Below, in pieces: positions 6,515 to 8,266 of a DNA stretch of 8,266 nt (within the stretch, counting starts at the first letter, position 1; each line of letters begins with the position of its first letter). The stretch is from an uncultured Oscillospiraceae bacterium. GTDB lineage: Bacteria > Bacillota > Clostridia > Oscillospirales > Oscillospiraceae. The translations under genes were made by a program, and so were the position numbers. Location of the stretch: assembly GCA_937915075.1 (NCBI GenBank), contig CALDMA010000321.1, forward strand, positions 1-8,266. The letters run 5' to 3'. Under the pieces are notes generated by a model. That model did no database searches. It had not been told where the DNA came from and saw only the letters and a list, made by a program, of their open reading frames with translations.

Positions 6515-7524
6515 GCCTGTTCCTCCTGTAATCGAATCAAATAGTCTCTAGTTGCTTTTGGCACGAGAGAAAGTGCTTGAGAGAACGTATTAGACGATGC
6601 AGCAAACTTACGGACGCATGATGCACTAATCGGATGTCCCGCCCGTTCCATTCGCATCACCTCACAGAAAGAAATCCCATATTGCGGCAGCAGCTCTGCC
6701 ATTTTTGCATTATATCGAGCCGTTGTTACATCGAACGGCTCTGTTCCTGCAAAGCGTTTGGTAATATGGAGCACAGGTGCCAATGACTCCGCAAAAAGTT
6801 TGATGTCTAATTCACATTGAAGAGAAACTGAATCTTCATCTGCCTTAAGAAAATACTTGGGAAACGTAGCAGAAGAAATCATATATGGTCCCCCCATGTG
6901 CACTCGCACCTGCGGCAGGTCAGCCGTTGCTTCACAAGCAAGCCGATACCGAACCTCTGTTGAAAAAAATGAGCGATCCTCTTCAACAATAAATATATGC
7001 AAAACATCACACTGCGCACAAGCTTGTTCAACGAGATAACGATGCCCAAGTGTAAACGGATTTGCATTCATCACAATCGCGCCTACTGTTTTTCCGCAAT
7101 CCTCCTGCTTAAAAAGTGCTTCCGCAAAGCGCTTCGGGCCATCTTTTTGGTTTTCAAGCATAATAAGATGATCTGTCTGTACCACTGGGTAAAATCCGCA
7201 GTTGCAAAAAATCTCTTTATTTTGTAGCCGGGTAAGAACCATCAAATCATAAATCTTTTTAGAAAATCTGTCCTGAATCAGCTGGGAGATCAGGATGCCC
7301 ATTAAATTCTGACCACGGAGTTCATCATCGATTGCAAAGCATTTCAACACTTTGCCGGCAGCACATCCGCAACCACGTAGTGTGCTATTGTCGTCAAAGA
7401 CGCCAATAGCTATATCGATGTTATCTTCGTAATCAAGAGCATGGTTCGCAAGGTATTTCCGAAGTAGATCACATTCTTTCGTCTGCGTGCAATCGATTTT
7501 TTTAATCGTGCCAAACTCCATCAT
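6511..7524 (-). CDS. citC: [Citrate (pro-3S)-lyase] ligase CitC
   Basis: CitC activates citrate lyase by ATP-dependent acetylation of the thiol on the carrier-protein prosthetic group. The protein has 337 residues, a normal length. An N-terminal GNAT-like domain (about 1-130, with LRGQNLMGILISQLI at 69-83) precedes the nucleotidyltransferase-like ligase domain. The latter contains GAIVMNANPFTLGHRYLVEQ (148-167), whose TLGH is the nucleotide-binding HxGH-type motif, then EDRSFFSTEVRYRL (182-195), AGTEPFD (259-265) and the late ISASCVR (299-305). ATG at 7524 is preceded by AAAGGAG at 7535-7541 with 10-base spacing. A second ATG follows directly and would work one codon later. The gene lies 30 bases after the amidohydrolase stop and overlaps citXG by four bases, so the three form one operon. 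Confidence 0.95.
   Translation of the reverse strand: MMEFGTIKKIDCTQTKECDLLRKYLANHALDYEDNIDIAIGVFDDNSTLRGCGCAAGKVLKCFAIDDELRGQNLMGILISQLIQDRFSKKIYDLMVLTRLQNKEIFCNCGFYPVVQTDHLIMLENQKDGPKRFAEALFKQEDCGKTVGAIVMNANPFTLGHRYLVEQACAQCDVLHIFIVEEDRSFFSTEVRYRLACEATADLPQVRVHMGGPYMISSATFPKYFLKADEDSVSLQCELDIKLFAESLAPVLHITKRFAGTEPFDVTTARYNAKMAELLPQYGISFCEVMRMERAGHPISASCVRKFAASSNTFSQALSLVPKATRDYLIRLQEEQA
6522..6527 (-). promoter_or_regulatory. Ribosome binding site of citXG, inside citC
   Basis: A perfect AGGAGG on the minus strand lies 7 bases before the citXG ATG and within the last codons of citC (reading Gln-Glu-Glu-Gln-Ala). Combined with the ATGA overlap, it indicates strong coupled translation of citXG after citC. 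Confidence 0.75.
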
Positions 7525-7554
7525 GATTTGGGCACTCCTTTGTATATCCTTTCA

Positions 7555-8266
7555 TTAGAAGTCGTAGAGTTCCGCAGGATTACTGCTCAAGGCAAGCCGC
7601 CTTGCTCGCTCTGTCGGAAGCCATACAGGAATCATACTGACAAGTTCGGCTTCATCTGGCTTATTCTTCTCAGTAACGTGCGGAAAATCACTTCCCCAAA
7701 CGACTCGCTCAGGGGCATATTGCGCAATCGCTCTCGCTGTCACACTTGCATCTTCCCACGGTGCATTCTCCTGAGAATTTAAGTATGGGCCGCTCAGCTT
7801 GATCCATACATTACCGTGATCTATCATCTTCAGCAGAAAAGCGTAGGCAGGATCTTTTATGCCATATGCAGGGTCAAGCCTCCCCATATGGTCAATGACA
7901 ATCTTACATTTAAGTCTGCGAATCACGTCAGTATATCGAACTAATTGTGTTGCCTGCATATGTAGCTGTATATTCCATCCCATATCCTTGACACGTTCAC
8001 TCAATGGTTCGCAATCCGAAAATGAAACTACTGCGTTATTCGGATTCCATACACTAAACCGCAGCCCTCGAATTCCCGCTTCATGCAGACATCCCAATTC
8101 GCGGTCGGAAACGTCGGAACTTACCACCGCGATTCCACGGCATTTTTCTTTTCCAAACCGCTCTATGGCATCAATCAAGCAAGAATTATCCGTCCCAAAC
8201 GGCTTCGCCTGCACAAAAATTGCGCGGGGAATATTCAACGCGTCTGCAACTTCTTGATAGGTTTCT
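7555..8266 (-). CDS. Amidohydrolase-2 family hydrolase, LigI/COG3618-like (5' end outside window)
   Basis: This is a metal-dependent TIM-barrel hydrolase of the amidohydrolase superfamily, in the group containing 2-pyrone-4,6-dicarboxylate hydrolase (LigI) and sugar-lactone enzymes that open or isomerise lactones. The C-terminal 237 or so residues are visible, and the frame stays open to the window end. TTG at 8238 is not the start, because family-like residues (TYQEVADAL) precede it. Seen in order are IPRAIFVQAKPFGTDNSCLIDAI, GIRGLRFSVWNP, IQLHMQATQLV, KIVIDHMGRLDPAYG, NVWIKLSGPY, RVVWGSDFPH (with the catalytic/metal Asp) and NPAELYDF at the end. The N-terminal metal-binding HxH motif lies outside. 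The gene is 30 bases before citC and co-oriented, so its product probably serves the same pathway as the citrate-lyase-type enzyme. Its exact substrate is unknown. Confidence 0.88.
   Translation of the reverse strand, partial: ETYQEVADALNIPRAIFVQAKPFGTDNSCLIDAIERFGKEKCRGIAVVSSDVSDRELGCLHEAGIRGLRFSVWNPNNAVVSFSDCEPLSERVKDMGWNIQLHMQATQLVRYTDVIRRLKCKIVIDHMGRLDPAYGIKDPAYAFLLKMIDHGNVWIKLSGPYLNSQENAPWEDASVTARAIAQYAPERVVWGSDFPHVTEKNKPDEAELVSMIPVWLPTERARRLALSSNPAELYDF

Noticed and set aside
1..8266. CRISPR array, insertion sequence or rRNA
   Set aside because: No regularly spaced repeats, transposase-like protein or rRNA-like segment was seen on either strand.

Overview
The window looks like bacterial chromosome from an anaerobic Firmicute, probably a gut-type Clostridia member (Oscillospiraceae/Lachnospiraceae-like). 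This is inferred from the gene families: an MBOAT/DHHW acetylation pair, a MacB-type permease of clostridial flavour, a YoeA/MepA-like MATE pump, and a fused citXG with citC. No species can be named from the sequence. Gene density is high, and every gene in the interior of the window appears intact. The first and last genes run off the window ends.

Layout. (1) Positions 1-2084, + strand: the C-terminal part of an MBOAT O-acyltransferase and a complete DHHW-family (AlgJ/AlgX-like) protein, a typical pair for O-acetylating a surface or secreted polysaccharide. (2) Positions 2081-3334, + strand: a MacB-type ABC permease joined to the DHHW gene by an ATGA stop/start overlap, with no ATPase or adaptor gene beside it. 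(3) Positions 3335-3697: a 363-bp non-coding stretch between convergent genes. It holds a strong 17-bp stem-loop that could terminate transcription in both directions, a second nested inverted-repeat structure, the isolated 3' end of a tRNA gene on the minus strand, and a 10-bp direct repeat with a 12-bp period. (4) Positions 3698-5038, - strand: a MATE efflux pump. (5) Positions 5132-8266, - strand: an operon of three genes, amidohydrolase (partial) > citC > citXG, which supplies accessory functions for a citrate-lyase-type enzyme.

How the genes work together. CitG makes the triphosphoribosyl-dephospho-CoA precursor, CitX transfers it to the acyl carrier subunit of the lyase, and CitC acetylates the resulting thiol to switch the lyase on. 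The lyase subunits (CitD/E/F) are not in the window and would be expected upstream, beyond 8266. The first visible gene of the operon is a LigI/COG3618-like amidohydrolase, a family of lactone hydrolases. This raises the possibility that the lyase acts in a less usual organic-acid pathway than plain citrate fermentation.

Composition is mosaic by eye. MBOAT/DHHW and MATE are GC-rich; the permease and the cit operon are clearly AT-richer. The switches fall at about 2081, 3700 and 5050-5130. Together with the lone tRNA 3' end, this suggests that parts of the window arrived by horizontal transfer. The most interesting part is the non-coding region 3335-3697, which looks like one end of an integrated element whose interior would lie to the right.
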